Part shown: in pieces, positions 1 through 7,705 of the stretch | Position numbering within the stretch: the first letter of the stretch is position 1 | Layout: every line of letters starts with the position of its first letter | Source of the DNA: Polyangiaceae bacterium | Lineage (GTDB): Bacteria > Myxococcota_A > Polyangia > Polyangiales > Polyangiaceae | Assembly (NCBI GenBank): GCA_020846005.1 | Contig: JADLEQ010000081.1 | Location: forward strand, 72,783 to 136,782 | Length of the DNA stretch: 64,000 bases | Direction: 5' to 3' | The notes under the pieces: generated by a model | What the model was told of the DNA's origin: nothing | Seen by the model: the letters and a program-made list of their open reading frames with translations, nothing else | Database searches by the model: none | Position numbers and translations under genes: made by a program

Positions 1-437
1 CGGCGTTCGCGCTGCCCGATCACACCGGCGGGATCCTCCGCTCGGACTCCCTCGCGCGCGCTCCGTACGTGCTCTACTTCTATCCGAAGGACGACACCCC
101 GGGCTGCACTCGGGAGGCGTGCGGCTTCCGCGACGCCGGGAGCGAGCTCGCGCGCCTCGGCGTCCGCGTGCTCGGCGTGAGCGCGGACTCGCCCGCGAGC
201 CACGCGCGGTTCCGCGCCAAGTACTCCCTGGACTTCCCCCTGATCAGCGACGTGGATCGGACGCTCATGGCGGCCTACGGCGCCTTCGGGAAGAAGGTGC
301 TCTACGGCAAGGCGACCGAGGGCGTGATCCGCAGCACGTTCCTGGTGGACGCCGCCGGGGTCGTCCGCAAGGCGTGGCGCAACGTCAAGGTCGACGGCCA
401 CGTCGATCAGGTGCTCGGGGCGCTCCGCGACCTCTGA
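1..437 (+). CDS. bcp: Thioredoxin-dependent peroxiredoxin, Bcp/PrxQ type (5' end cut by window)
   Basis: The reading frame is open from the first bases, so the N-terminus lies outside the window. The visible 144 or so residues are the thioredoxin-fold AhpC/TSA domain. The motif [19 protein letters not shown] carries the peroxidatic Cys in PGCT and a second Cys five residues later, the spacing of atypical 2-Cys Bcp/PrxQ enzymes. These reduce H2O2 and organic hydroperoxides in the cytoplasm using thioredoxin. The C-terminal half has the usual [15 protein letters not shown] strand and the VDGHVDQVL helix. The stop is TGA at 435-437. No operon partner is visible upstream; the next gene begins 230 bp downstream. 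The family call is firm; the true start cannot be given. Confidence 0.93.
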   Translation, partial: AFALPDHTGGILRSDSLARAPYVLYFYPKDDTPGCTREACGFRDAGSELARLGVRVLGVSADSPASHARFRAKYSLDFPLISDVDRTLMAAYGAFGKKVLYGKATEGVIRSTFLVDAAGVVRKAWRNVKVDGHVDQVLGALRDL

Positions 438-666
438 GGGCCGGGGGCCCGGCCCCGGGGCTCGCGTGAAGATTGCGTGGCCGCGCCGCGCGGGGTGCGC
501 GGCGTGCGCGGGCACCCCGCGCCGGTCGCGGGCGAGCCCGTGGGCGCGGGCGGCGCCCTCGCCCTCGACGGGCCGCCCGCGTGCCGGCACGATGTCTGCA
601 ACGCGCTCGCTGCGAGGCACGCCTCCGCCGGCGCGCACCGCTCGCATCCCCACGGAAGGCCCGGCC

Positions 667-1326
667 ATGACCGAATCTCGCAAGATCCTCCTCGTCGGTA
701 TCGACTACTCGGCGATCGGTGACGCGGCGCTCGACACGGCGTTCGCGCTCGCCGCCCCAGCCGACTCGGGATGGGAGCCGCACGTCGCGAGCGTCGCCAC
801 GCCGTACGGCTCGGTCCTCCGCGTCGAGGTGCCGACCGATGACGAGCTGCTCGGGATCGACGAGGCTGCCGCGAAGCTGCAAGCGCACGTCACCGACCGG
901 CTCGCTCGGTTCGAGCGCGACCGGGGGCAGACGTTCCGCCGCGTGGTGACGCACCTCCGCGTCGGTGACGCCGCGACCGAGCTCGCGCAGCTCGCTGCGG
1001 ATCTCGACGCCGATCTCGTCGTGGTCGGCACCCACGGGCGCCGAGGCCTCGGGCGCGTCGTGCTGGGGAGCGTCGCCGAGCGCACCGTGCGCCTCGCGCG
1101 GTGTCCCGTGCTGGTGGCGCGCGCGAAGGACCACTACCACGAGTCGGAGCACCCGGCGCCGAGCATCGAGCCGCCGTGCCCGGACTGTGCGGAGGCGCGC
1201 CGCGCTTCCGCCGGCGACGAGCTCTGGTGCGCCCGGCACAAGGAACACCACGCGACGGCGCATCGCTACCACTACATCGATCGGTCTTCGTCCAGCGGCG
1301 GCGGGTTCGGACTCCTCGCGCGATGA
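667..1326 (+). CDS. Universal stress protein with Cys/His-rich C-terminal tail
   Basis: A 219-residue protein starting at an ATG preceded by GGAAGG about 8 nt upstream, which I prefer to the longer open frame from 466. The UspA-like Rossmann domain fills about residues 1-155, with [10 protein letters not shown] at the first strand and the ATP-binding signature [18 protein letters not shown] near the end. This suggests an ATP-binding UspA/UspFG-type protein rather than a non-binding one. Beyond the domain is a roughly 60-residue tail with CPDC, then WCARHKEHH and several more His. That pattern could bind a metal, which is my inference. USPs are cytoplasmic stress-survival proteins of mostly unknown biochemistry. 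It stands alone; the convergent EAL gene begins just downstream. Confidence 0.9.
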   Translation: MTESRKILLVGIDYSAIGDAALDTAFALAAPADSGWEPHVASVATPYGSVLRVEVPTDDELLGIDEAAAKLQAHVTDRLARFERDRGQTFRRVVTHLRVGDAATELAQLAADLDADLVVVGTHGRRGLGRVVLGSVAERTVRLARCPVLVARAKDHYHESEHPAPSIEPPCPDCAEARRASAGDELWCARHKEHHATAHRYHYIDRSSSSGGGFGLLAR

Positions 1327-1349
1327 GCCGCGCGGCGCACGCTCGGTCG

Positions 1350-2219
1350 CTAACGCCAGCCCAGCTTGGGCGGCGCGCTCGGCGGCGCCGCCGGGGACGC
1401 GGGCTTGCGCGACTCGGCCGGCCACGACGGGCACGGGAGCGGGAAGCCCGGGCGCGAGAGGACGTACCCCTGCGCGAAGTGGGCTCCGGTGTCGAGCAGC
1501 GTAGAGAGTTCGCCCGGCGTCTCGACGCCCTCGGCCACCACCTTGGCGCCGAGCTCGGTGCAGAGGCGGACGAGGCTCGTCACCAGGCGCTGCTTGCGCG
1601 GGGAGGAGTCGAGCCCCTGGACGAGCCCCCGATCCAGCTTGACGACGCGCGGCTCGAGATCGGCGATGAACCCGAGGTTCGAGTACCCGGCGCCCAGGTC
1701 GTCGATCACGAGGTGGACGCCCGCGCGAGCCTTGAGCTCGGCCAGGACGTCGACGACCAGCTCGAAGTGCGTGAGCGGGACGGACTCCGTGATCTCCAAG
1801 TAGATGTCGTGATCGTGCGCGAAGATGGGATCATCGGGCTGCACCAGCCAGCGCTCGACCAGCTCTTGCGGGTGGACATTGAGGAACAGCGGCATCCCGC
1901 TGCACAACGGGACGGCGATCTCGCGGATCATGCGGCCGAGCCGCCCCACGCACCGCTCCTCGGTCGCCCGCTCGAAGAGCTCCGGCGGGCCGGCGATGGT
2001 GGGGAGGCTGCACCGGACCAGCGCCTCGTGCGCGAAGAGCCGCCCCGTCGCGAGCTCGACGATCGGCTGAAACACGACGCTGAGATCCTGCGGCTGGACG
2101 AGCCGGCGCATGGCGATCATCGAGTCCCGCTTCTGCTCCCAGCTCGGCGAGGGGTTCCCCAGCGGCCGCTCGGGCGGAGGGTGTGGGAGCGGTGGGCGAG
2201 ACGACGTGCCGGGCACCAA
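1350..2219 (-). CDS. EAL-domain cyclic-di-GMP phosphodiesterase
   Basis: About 289 residues if translated from TTG at 2219 (GTG 2216 or ATG 2120 are alternatives, since the first 33 residues are Pro-rich and look unconserved). It is a stand-alone EAL domain with no GGDEF, PAS or membrane part. Residues expected for c-di-GMP hydrolysis are present in order: FQPIV, EALVR (residues 65-69), LNVHP, EITES, IDDLGAGYSN, VKLDR, AEGVE and AQGY. The enzyme is therefore probably active, opening c-di-GMP to pGpG in the cytoplasm. No partner cyclase or sensor lies next to it. The C-terminal 40 residues are Pro/Ala-rich. It converges on the universal stress protein gene, with 23 bp between them. Confidence 0.9.
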   Translation of the reverse strand: MVPGTSSRPPLPHPPPERPLGNPSPSWEQKRDSMIAMRRLVQPQDLSVVFQPIVELATGRLFAHEALVRCSLPTIAGPPELFERATEERCVGRLGRMIREIAVPLCSGMPLFLNVHPQELVERWLVQPDDPIFAHDHDIYLEITESVPLTHFELVVDVLAELKARAGVHLVIDDLGAGYSNLGFIADLEPRVVKLDRGLVQGLDSSPRKQRLVTSLVRLCTELGAKVVAEGVETPGELSTLLDTGAHFAQGYVLSRPGFPLPCPSWPAESRKPASPAAPPSAPPKLGWR

Positions 2220-2271
2220 GGCCTGAGCCTACCACGACACGGGGCCCGCGTGGGCGGGCAAAGGAGACGGC

Positions 2272-3105
2272 ATGCGCGCTACGGCTGAATTCACGACGAT
2301 CTTCGTTCTGGTCTCGGCGGGGCTCGTGCACTGCTCGCGAGACGGAGGGCAGCTCTCGGCGGAGCGCGCGAAGCCGCTCGCGGCTAGCGTCGCGAGGGCC
2401 GCGGAGTCCGACGTGGAGGAGATCCGGAAGGGGTTGCCGGAGGGCTCGAAGCGCCTCGCGCCGCTCTTCGAGAAGGGGGAGCCCGACGCCGCCGCGGCGC
2501 GGGAGGCCCTGGAGACGGCGCGAGCCAAGGTGCAGGACCTCCGCATCGCCAAGAGCACCTTCTTCGCCGTCGTGTCGCGAGAGGGGATCGTCCTTCGCAA
2601 CGACCGCGAGCAGGATGCCATGGCGGGGAAGCCCATCTTCCCGGCCTACCCGGGGCTCCGCGCGGCGCTCGAGGGCGGGTACGTCGAGGCGCGGGGCGAC
2701 CTGCCCGAGGCGGCCGGCGTCCGCGGGCGCGGCGACGGGCAGTGGGTCGCGGCCGCGCCCATCCGCGCCGGGGCCGAGGTCCGCGGGCTCTATGTCACCG
2801 GGTGGAGCTGGTCCTCGTACGCATATCGGCTGGAGAACCACGCGCGCGGCGAGGTCCGCGGCGAGGGCAAGCAGCCGCTCGTCTACGTGTACGTGGTGGT
2901 CGCCGACCAGGTGTTCGGCGCTCCGGTCTCGCCGGACGTGAACGGTCAGGCGATCTTGGCGCTGGATCCGCTGGGCAAGGCCGCGCCGGACGGCTCCTTC
3001 GCGAGCCCGCTCACGATCGAGGGGCGCGACTTCGGCCTCGCGGCGCAGAAGGTCCCTGCGCTGGGGGACCGCGTCGCCGTGGCGGTGCTGCGCAGCGAGA
3101 CCTGA
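2272..3105 (+). CDS. Exported Cache-like sensory-fold protein of unknown function
   Basis: 277 residues from an ATG with GGAGA upstream. A hydrophobic N-terminus (TIFVLVSAGLVHC) is followed at once by Cys21. It could be a lipoprotein, although His at -1 is atypical, so a plain signal peptide or anchor is also possible. Residues about 60-190 look like a single Cache ligand-binding fold: a helix, then FFAVVSREGIVLRND, a loop, and WVAAAPIRAGAEVRGLYVTGWSW. Cache domains usually sense small ligands outside the membrane for a histidine kinase or chemoreceptor, but no signalling domain is attached here. It may be a periplasmic sensor partner or an orphan. No second transmembrane segment is obvious. 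Function unknown. Confidence 0.75.
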   Translation: MRATAEFTTIFVLVSAGLVHCSRDGGQLSAERAKPLAASVARAAESDVEEIRKGLPEGSKRLAPLFEKGEPDAAAAREALETARAKVQDLRIAKSTFFAVVSREGIVLRNDREQDAMAGKPIFPAYPGLRAALEGGYVEARGDLPEAAGVRGRGDGQWVAAAPIRAGAEVRGLYVTGWSWSSYAYRLENHARGEVRGEGKQPLVYVYVVVADQVFGAPVSPDVNGQAILALDPLGKAAPDGSFASPLTIEGRDFGLAAQKVPALGDRVAVAVLRSET

Positions 3106-3147
3106 TGGCGCCCCGGCGGTCTGCGGCGCGTCCGAGCGCGCCGCGGG

Positions 3148-3360
3148 CTACGCGCGCCGCCGGGCGCGGCGCGGGTCATCGGCGCCGAGTCGGCCGAGGC
3201 GGTGCACGCCGTAGCCGAGGCCGATGGCGCCGAGGAACGTCAGCCACGCGCCGAGCGCGCCGGTGCCGACCACGTCGAGCGCGATCCCGCACGCCGTGGC
3301 CAGGGCGGCCGCCTGCAGCCACCGCCGCGCGCCGGCCTCCGCCGGGGCGGCGGCGCTCAC
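3148..3360 (-). CDS. Small two-helix membrane protein, unknown function
   Basis: A 70-residue protein from a GTG start that overlaps the stop of the upstream lipoprotein gene by 4 bp (GTGA), which indicates translational coupling. After a short Ala-rich lead (SAAAPAEAGARRW) there are two hydrophobic stretches around ALATACGIALDVVGTGALG and WLTFLGAIGLGYGVHRLG, then a basic tail [10 protein letters not shown]. The topology fits a small inner-membrane hairpin protein. I recognise no family. The overlap with the lipoprotein suggests the two products act together at the envelope. A longer open frame in the same phase to 3834 is Arg/Pro-rich and antisense-like, so I do not use it. Confidence 0.6.
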   Translation of the reverse strand: MSAAAPAEAGARRWLQAAALATACGIALDVVGTGALGAWLTFLGAIGLGYGVHRLGRLGADDPRRARRRA

Positions 3361-3875
3361 TCCCACTTCTGCGTCCGCGCCAGCACGACGAAGTCCCGCA
3401 CGTCGCGCTGCAGCTTCTTCTCGGCCGTGATCGTCGTCGACTCGTGGTCCGTCCCGACGTGATCGTCCTGGAGGTAGTCGACGTCCCGCAGGATGAGGTA
3501 GCGCGCCCCCTGCTCGTCGCCCGAGCCGGGGAGCACCTGGAGGGAATCGTCGCCGGCCTTGCGCGCCGGGACCGCGCCGCCGAGGGACGTGCGATCGTTG
3601 GAGGTGAGGTACGCGATGCCGATCTTCTTCCCCGCGACCGTCACGTCGAGTCGGAGCAGCTTGCCGTCGGCCACGGGCACGTCTCGATGTGGGCCTGGGC
3701 TCTCGCCCTCGTCGGCGATGCCCTGTCGCATGACCTCGATCGCCGTGCGCTCGTCGAGCGGGCGGGTGGGGTTGGGTGGGCGGGCGTCCGGGCCGCCGCA
3801 GGCGCCGAGCCCGGCGACGAAGAGCGCGGCCCACGCGCCGAGGGAGCCAGGACGAGCGGAGGAGGGGAGCGACAT
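3357..3875 (-). CDS. Lipoprotein of unknown function
   Basis: 172 residues from ATG. The signal sequence ends in a convincing lipobox (VAGLGAC, Cys near residue 26), followed by a Pro-rich linker. The mature domain of about 130 residues has alternating beta-type stretches (LLRLDVTVAGKKIGIAYLTS, YLILRDVDYL) and a basic C-terminus. I do not recognise the family. It is first in a two-gene unit with the overlapping small membrane protein. Mature export to the outer or inner membrane is inferred from the lipobox only. Confidence 0.75.
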   Translation of the reverse strand: MSLPSSARPGSLGAWAALFVAGLGACGGPDARPPNPTRPLDERTAIEVMRQGIADEGESPGPHRDVPVADGKLLRLDVTVAGKKIGIAYLTSNDRTSLGGAVPARKAGDDSLQVLPGSGDEQGARYLILRDVDYLQDDHVGTDHESTTITAEKKLQRDVRDFVVLARTQKWE

Positions 3876-3989
3876 CGCGACGGGAAGCTAGCGAAACCGC
3901 GCTCGGTCGGCCAGCGCGGGCCGCCGCGGCCCGCGGGGACGTCGAGCGCGGCCACCCGCCGGGCAGAACTTGGGCTACGCCTGGGGCCG

Positions 3990-4655
3990 ATGACCCTCGC
4001 TCACCCGCCGCCCCCCCGCCCGGCGCGCCGGCGGATCGGTCGGACGCTTCGGTGGGCGGCGGTCGCGGTCGCGCCCGCGGCGTGCGCGCGGCCAGGGGTC
4101 CCCCCGCCGGAGGCCGCGGTCGCGCGGTGGGCGAGCGCGGCCGCGCGCGGCGACGCGGACGCGATGTACTCGCTGCTCGACGCCGACTCGCGCCGCCGCT
4201 TCGGGCGCGACGGCGCGCGCGCGCGCGTCGGCGAGGCGCGGCGAGAGATCGCCGAGCAAGCTCACGCGGCGGCGGGCCCCCGCGCGCGCGCGGTCGTCCG
4301 TGCCACGATCACCTGGCCCGAGGGGCGGAGCGTCGAGGTCGTCGTCGAGGGAGGGGCGCCGCGCCTGGCGAGCCCCGGCTTGCGCCCGAGCGCGGCGCCC
4401 ACGCCCGCGGCCGCCCTCGCCGAGCTCCGCCGGGCGCTCGAGGGCGTGGACTGGAGCGCGGTGGCTGGCGTGCTCGGCGCGCGCGCCCGTGAGGCGTGGC
4501 TCGCGGAGCGCCGGGCGCTGCTCGAGGGGCTCGCCGAGCCGCACGCGCTCGACGTGCGCGTCGACGGGCGCCGCGCCAGCGTGATCGTGCCGGGCGGCTT
4601 CATCGTCCGGCTCGTGCACGAGGACGCCGGCTGGCGCGTGGAGGCGGTGGAGTGA
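3990..4655 (+). CDS. Lipoprotein, NTF2-like/DUF4878-type fold possible
   Basis: 221 residues from ATG 3990; the much longer open frame upstream is an Arg-rich shadow. The N-terminus is basic, then hydrophobic (WAAVAVAPAACARPG), with a lipobox-like AAC around residue 30. The body begins AVARWASAAARGDADAMYSLLD and ends VRLVHEDAGWRVEAVE. That start (helix with GD.D.MYSLL) and end (beta hairpin with GWRVE) are typical of NTF2-like lipoproteins, and two such units may be present in tandem (the second from about residue 130, LRRALEGVDWSAVAGVL). Function unknown. Its stop overlaps the next start (GTGA at 4652), so it belongs to the same operon as the DUF4159 protein. Confidence 0.7.
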   Translation: MTLAHPPPPRPARRRIGRTLRWAAVAVAPAACARPGVPPPEAAVARWASAAARGDADAMYSLLDADSRRRFGRDGARARVGEARREIAEQAHAAAGPRARAVVRATITWPEGRSVEVVVEGGAPRLASPGLRPSAAPTPAAALAELRRALEGVDWSAVAGVLGARAREAWLAERRALLEGLAEPHALDVRVDGRRASVIVPGGFIVRLVHEDAGWRVEAVE

Positions 4656-5419
4656 GCGGCCGCCCCGATCCCGGGCGCCGCCTTGCGCTCGCCGCGCTGG
4701 CGACGCTTGCGCTACCCGCGCCGGCGAGCGCGCAGGGCAGCGGGGCGTTTCAGTGCCGCCTCCTCTCGACGGGCGGGATCCGGCCGTCGGGGGTACGCGC
4801 GAGCGGCGCGGCGCGCTGGGCGTGGGAGGTCTCGCGTCGCACGAGCGCCCCGACGCGCATGGTCCGGTCCGTGGTGCGCGCGGACCAGCGGGCGCTCCTC
4901 GCCGAGCCGTTCGCCCTCTGGAGCGGGAGCGACGCGATCCCGCCGCTCACGGGCGCGGAGCGCCGCGGGCTCGAGCGGTTCCTGCGCATGGGGGGGATGC
5001 TCGTGGTCGACGACTCGGCGCCGGCGGAGGGGGCCTTCTCGCGCTCGGTCCGGGCCGAGCTCGCGCAGGTCCTGAGCGAGGCCGTGCCGGTGCAGCTCGA
5101 GCCGAACCACGTGCTCTACAAGTCCTTCTACATCGTCGAGCGCCCCGTGGGGCGGGTGGCGGGGCCGGAGCGGATCGACGCGATCGTCCGAGGCGGGACG
5201 GCGCAGGTCCTCTTCCTCCAGCACGATCTGCTCGGTGCCCTCGCCCGGGAGCCGGCGGGCGGCTGGGCGCTCGACGTGACGCCCGGCGGCGCGCGCCAGC
5301 GCCAGCTCGCCATCCGCTTCGCCGTCAACATCACCCTCTACCTCCTGTGCAGCGACTACAAGGACGATCAGGTGCACGCCAAGTGGATCCTCCAGCGCAG
5401 GGCACGCGCTCGTCGTTGA
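4652..5419 (+). CDS. DUF4159-type periplasmic protein
   Basis: 255 residues from a GTG overlapping the previous stop by 4 bp. A signal peptide is clear (LALAALATLALPAPASAQGSG, cleavage after ASA). The mature part matches DUF4159: FLRMGGMLVVDDSAP, then a conserved patch around EPNHVLYKSFYIVERPVGRV and a C-terminal FAVNITLYLLCSDYKDDQVHAKWIL. In other bacteria DUF4159 proteins are encoded with MoxR ATPases, DUF58 and VWA membrane proteins in an envelope-related cluster. Here the VWA/GATase-like membrane protein follows 9 bp later, but MoxR and DUF58 are not in this window. The fold resembles a glutamine-amidotransferase-like sandwich without catalytic residues (inference). Biochemical function unknown. 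Confidence 0.85.
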   Translation: MSGRPDPGRRLALAALATLALPAPASAQGSGAFQCRLLSTGGIRPSGVRASGAARWAWEVSRRTSAPTRMVRSVVRADQRALLAEPFALWSGSDAIPPLTGAERRGLERFLRMGGMLVVDDSAPAEGAFSRSVRAELAQVLSEAVPVQLEPNHVLYKSFYIVERPVGRVAGPERIDAIVRGGTAQVLFLQHDLLGALAREPAGGWALDVTPGGARQRQLAIRFAVNITLYLLCSDYKDDQVHAKWILQRRARARR

Positions 5420-5428
5420 GCCGGGGGG

Positions 5429-7633
5429 GTGAGCTTGATCGACATCGGCTGGGCGCCCGACGACGATCTGTCGCCGTTGGTCGTGCTCGTGGCCGCGCTC
5501 GTGATCCTCGGTTGGTGCGCGCTGCTGGCCGTCGAGCTCAGGAGGACGGCTCGCGCGCGGCTCGCGCTCGCGGCGTCCGGCGCGCTCGCGGCCGTGGCGC
5601 TGCTGGCCGCCGCGCTCCGGCCCGTCGAGGTGCGCGAGCGCACCTCCCGCGTCGGCCCGCGCGTGCTCGTGCTCGTCGATGGATCGCGGCGGCTCCTGCT
5701 GCCGTCGGGCGCGGCGACGCGCCGCGACCGCGCGCTCACTGCGGCTCGCGCGGTCGTCGGTGCGTGGGGCGGCGCGCGCCCCCGCGTGCTCTCGTTCGGT
5801 GCAGGTACGCCCGCGCCGTTGTCGCTCGACGGCGCTCCCCGCGCGGCGAGCGAGCTCCCACCGGAGAGCGATCTGGCCGTCGCGATCGCCGCGATGCGCG
5901 GCGATCCCGCGGAGCGGCCAGCGGCGGTGGTCGTCGTCAGCGACGGCCGCCTCGCGGCGCCGGCGCCCGAGGCGGGGGAGGAGGAGCTCCGCGCCGCCCT
6001 GCGCGGCGTCGACGTGCCGATCCACACCGTTCGGGTCCTCGAGCAGAGCCCCGCCGACGCCAGCGTGCGGCGCGTCCGAGCCGTGGGGGCCGCCGTGGCG
6101 CACCAGCGGTTCGCGCTTGAGGTCCAGGTGGGTTGCGTGGGGGTCGACTGCGCGGCCGTCCCGGTCACCGTCCGTGAGCTCCGCGCCGGCAGCGAGCCGT
6201 CCGTGCTCGCCACGGGCGTCGCTCGCGCGTCCGGCGGGAGCGCCACGGTGCAGTTCGACGTGGTGCTGGAGCGCGCCGGCGTGCGCGTCGTCGAGGTCGC
6301 GCTGGAGGCGCCGTCCGGGGACACGATCCCGGGGAACGATCGGCGCCTGATCCCGTTCGCCGTGGCTCGCGACCGCCTGCGGTTGCTCCACGTCGCCGGC
6401 CGCCCCACCTACGACGTCCGCGCCCTCCGGGCGTGGCTCGAGGCGGACGAGTCGGTCGACATGGTGGCGTTCTTCATCCTGCGCGAGACCGGCGATGATC
6501 CCGACGCCGAGGACGATGAGCTCGCGCTCATACCGTTCCCGGTCGACGAGCTGTTCACGGATCACCTCCCGGGCTTCGACGCGGTGATCCTCCAGGACTT
6601 CGACGCCGTGGAGTATCGCCTGGCGCGCCACCTCGAGGGTCTCGCGCGCTACGTCGAGCAGGGGGGCGGGCTGATCCTCGTGGGCGGGCCCTCCGCCTTT
6701 GCCGGGGGAGGGTATCCAGGGTCCGCGCTGGAGCGGGTGCTGCCGGTCGCCGTGCCGGAGCTCGAGCCGCCCTACGACGGCGTCCCGGCCGCGCCGCTGG
6801 TGACGGCGTCCGGTCGCGCGACGCCGGTGCTCCGGCGCCTCCTCGAGCTCGAGGGCGAGGCGCTCGCTCCGTGGCCCGGGTTCAACCGTGTCGGCGCGGC
6901 GCGGCCGGGCGCGCTGGTGTTGCTCGAGCACCCGACGCAGCGCGTGGGGACGGAGGGCATGCCCGTGCTGGCGCTCGGGGAGGCGCGCGACGGCCGGGCG
7001 ATCGCGCTCGCCAGCGACGCGACGCACGGCCTCGGCTTCGGGGAGCGCGCCGCGGAGAGCGCCGGGCGCGGGCACGGGCTGCTCTGGGACGGCTTGCTCG
7101 GCTGGCTGATGCGGGATCCCCGCTTCGAGGCGGCGTCCGTCGCGGTGGTGGGGGACTGCGTGGCGGGCGAGCCAGCGCGGCTCCGGGTCGTCGGCGCGCC
7201 GGGGCTCTCCGGCGAGGTCACGCTGCGCGTCGAGCGGCTGGCCCCGGACCGCGCCCCCGTCGAGCGCCGGGCGGTCGTCCGCGAGGGCGCGGCGGTCGAG
7301 ATCGACGTGGGGGCGCTCGAGGCTGGCGGGTACACCGCCCGGGCGTCCGTAGGGGCGGCGCCTCCGGCGCGCTTCGACTTCGCGTGCGAGCTCGGCGGCG
7401 ACGCCTGGGCAGACTCACGCGCGGCCCCGGACCTCCTCGAGCGGATGGCCCGCGCCAGCGGCGGGCGCAGCGTCACCGCCGCCGAAGCCGCCACATTGCC
7501 CGAGCCCGCCGCACAGCGCGTGACCGCGGAGCGCTCGGTCCGGCCCCTCGCGCCGCCCTGGGTGTGGGCGCTGCTCGCCGCCGCGGCGCTCGGGGCACAC
7601 CACGTCGTGCGTCGCCGCGCCGGGCTCGCGTGA
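5429..7633 (+). CDS. Large membrane protein with VWA-like and class I GATase-like regions
   Basis: 734 residues from GTG. Two N-terminal transmembrane helices (LVVLVAALVILGWCALLAVE and the following Ala/Leu segment) are followed by a VWA-like strand VLVLVDGSRRLL, whose MIDAS DxSxS motif is incomplete. A large periplasmic region follows with RLLHVAGRPTYDVRALRAWL and a GATase1-like segment GGGLILVGGPSAFAGGGYPG. A last transmembrane helix lies near the C-terminus (WVWALLAAAALGAHHVV). This is the layout of the big membrane partner of DUF4159/MoxR/VWA clusters. It is 9 bp after the DUF4159 gene, so the two are probably co-transcribed. It likely works as an envelope complex subunit; catalytic activity is doubtful. 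Confidence 0.8.
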   Translation: MSLIDIGWAPDDDLSPLVVLVAALVILGWCALLAVELRRTARARLALAASGALAAVALLAAALRPVEVRERTSRVGPRVLVLVDGSRRLLLPSGAATRRDRALTAARAVVGAWGGARPRVLSFGAGTPAPLSLDGAPRAASELPPESDLAVAIAAMRGDPAERPAAVVVVSDGRLAAPAPEAGEEELRAALRGVDVPIHTVRVLEQSPADASVRRVRAVGAAVAHQRFALEVQVGCVGVDCAAVPVTVRELRAGSEPSVLATGVARASGGSATVQFDVVLERAGVRVVEVALEAPSGDTIPGNDRRLIPFAVARDRLRLLHVAGRPTYDVRALRAWLEADESVDMVAFFILRETGDDPDAEDDELALIPFPVDELFTDHLPGFDAVILQDFDAVEYRLARHLEGLARYVEQGGGLILVGGPSAFAGGGYPGSALERVLPVAVPELEPPYDGVPAAPLVTASGRATPVLRRLLELEGEALAPWPGFNRVGAARPGALVLLEHPTQRVGTEGMPVLALGEARDGRAIALASDATHGLGFGERAAESAGRGHGLLWDGLLGWLMRDPRFEAASVAVVGDCVAGEPARLRVVGAPGLSGEVTLRVERLAPDRAPVERRAVVREGAAVEIDVGALEAGGYTARASVGAAPPARFDFACELGGDAWADSRAAPDLLERMARASGGRSVTAAEAATLPEPAAQRVTAERSVRPLAPPWVWALLAAAALGAHHVVRRRAGLA

Positions 7634-7705
7634 AGGGGCCGCGGGGTCTCGCGCGAGGGCTCCGGTCCCGCGCGCCGCTTCGCCCGCCGTGGTAGAGCCT
7701 CGCGC

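Noticed and set aside
2742-3989. Long open frame running into the lipoprotein gene at 3990
   Set aside because: The upstream part is Arg/Pro/Gly-rich, overlaps two minus-strand genes with clear signal peptides, and has no start or family; the real start is ATG 3990.
4712-7075. 787-codon minus-strand open frame
   Set aside because: Antisense to the DUF4159 and VWA-like genes; Arg/His/Pro-rich, typical of a GC-rich shadow frame.
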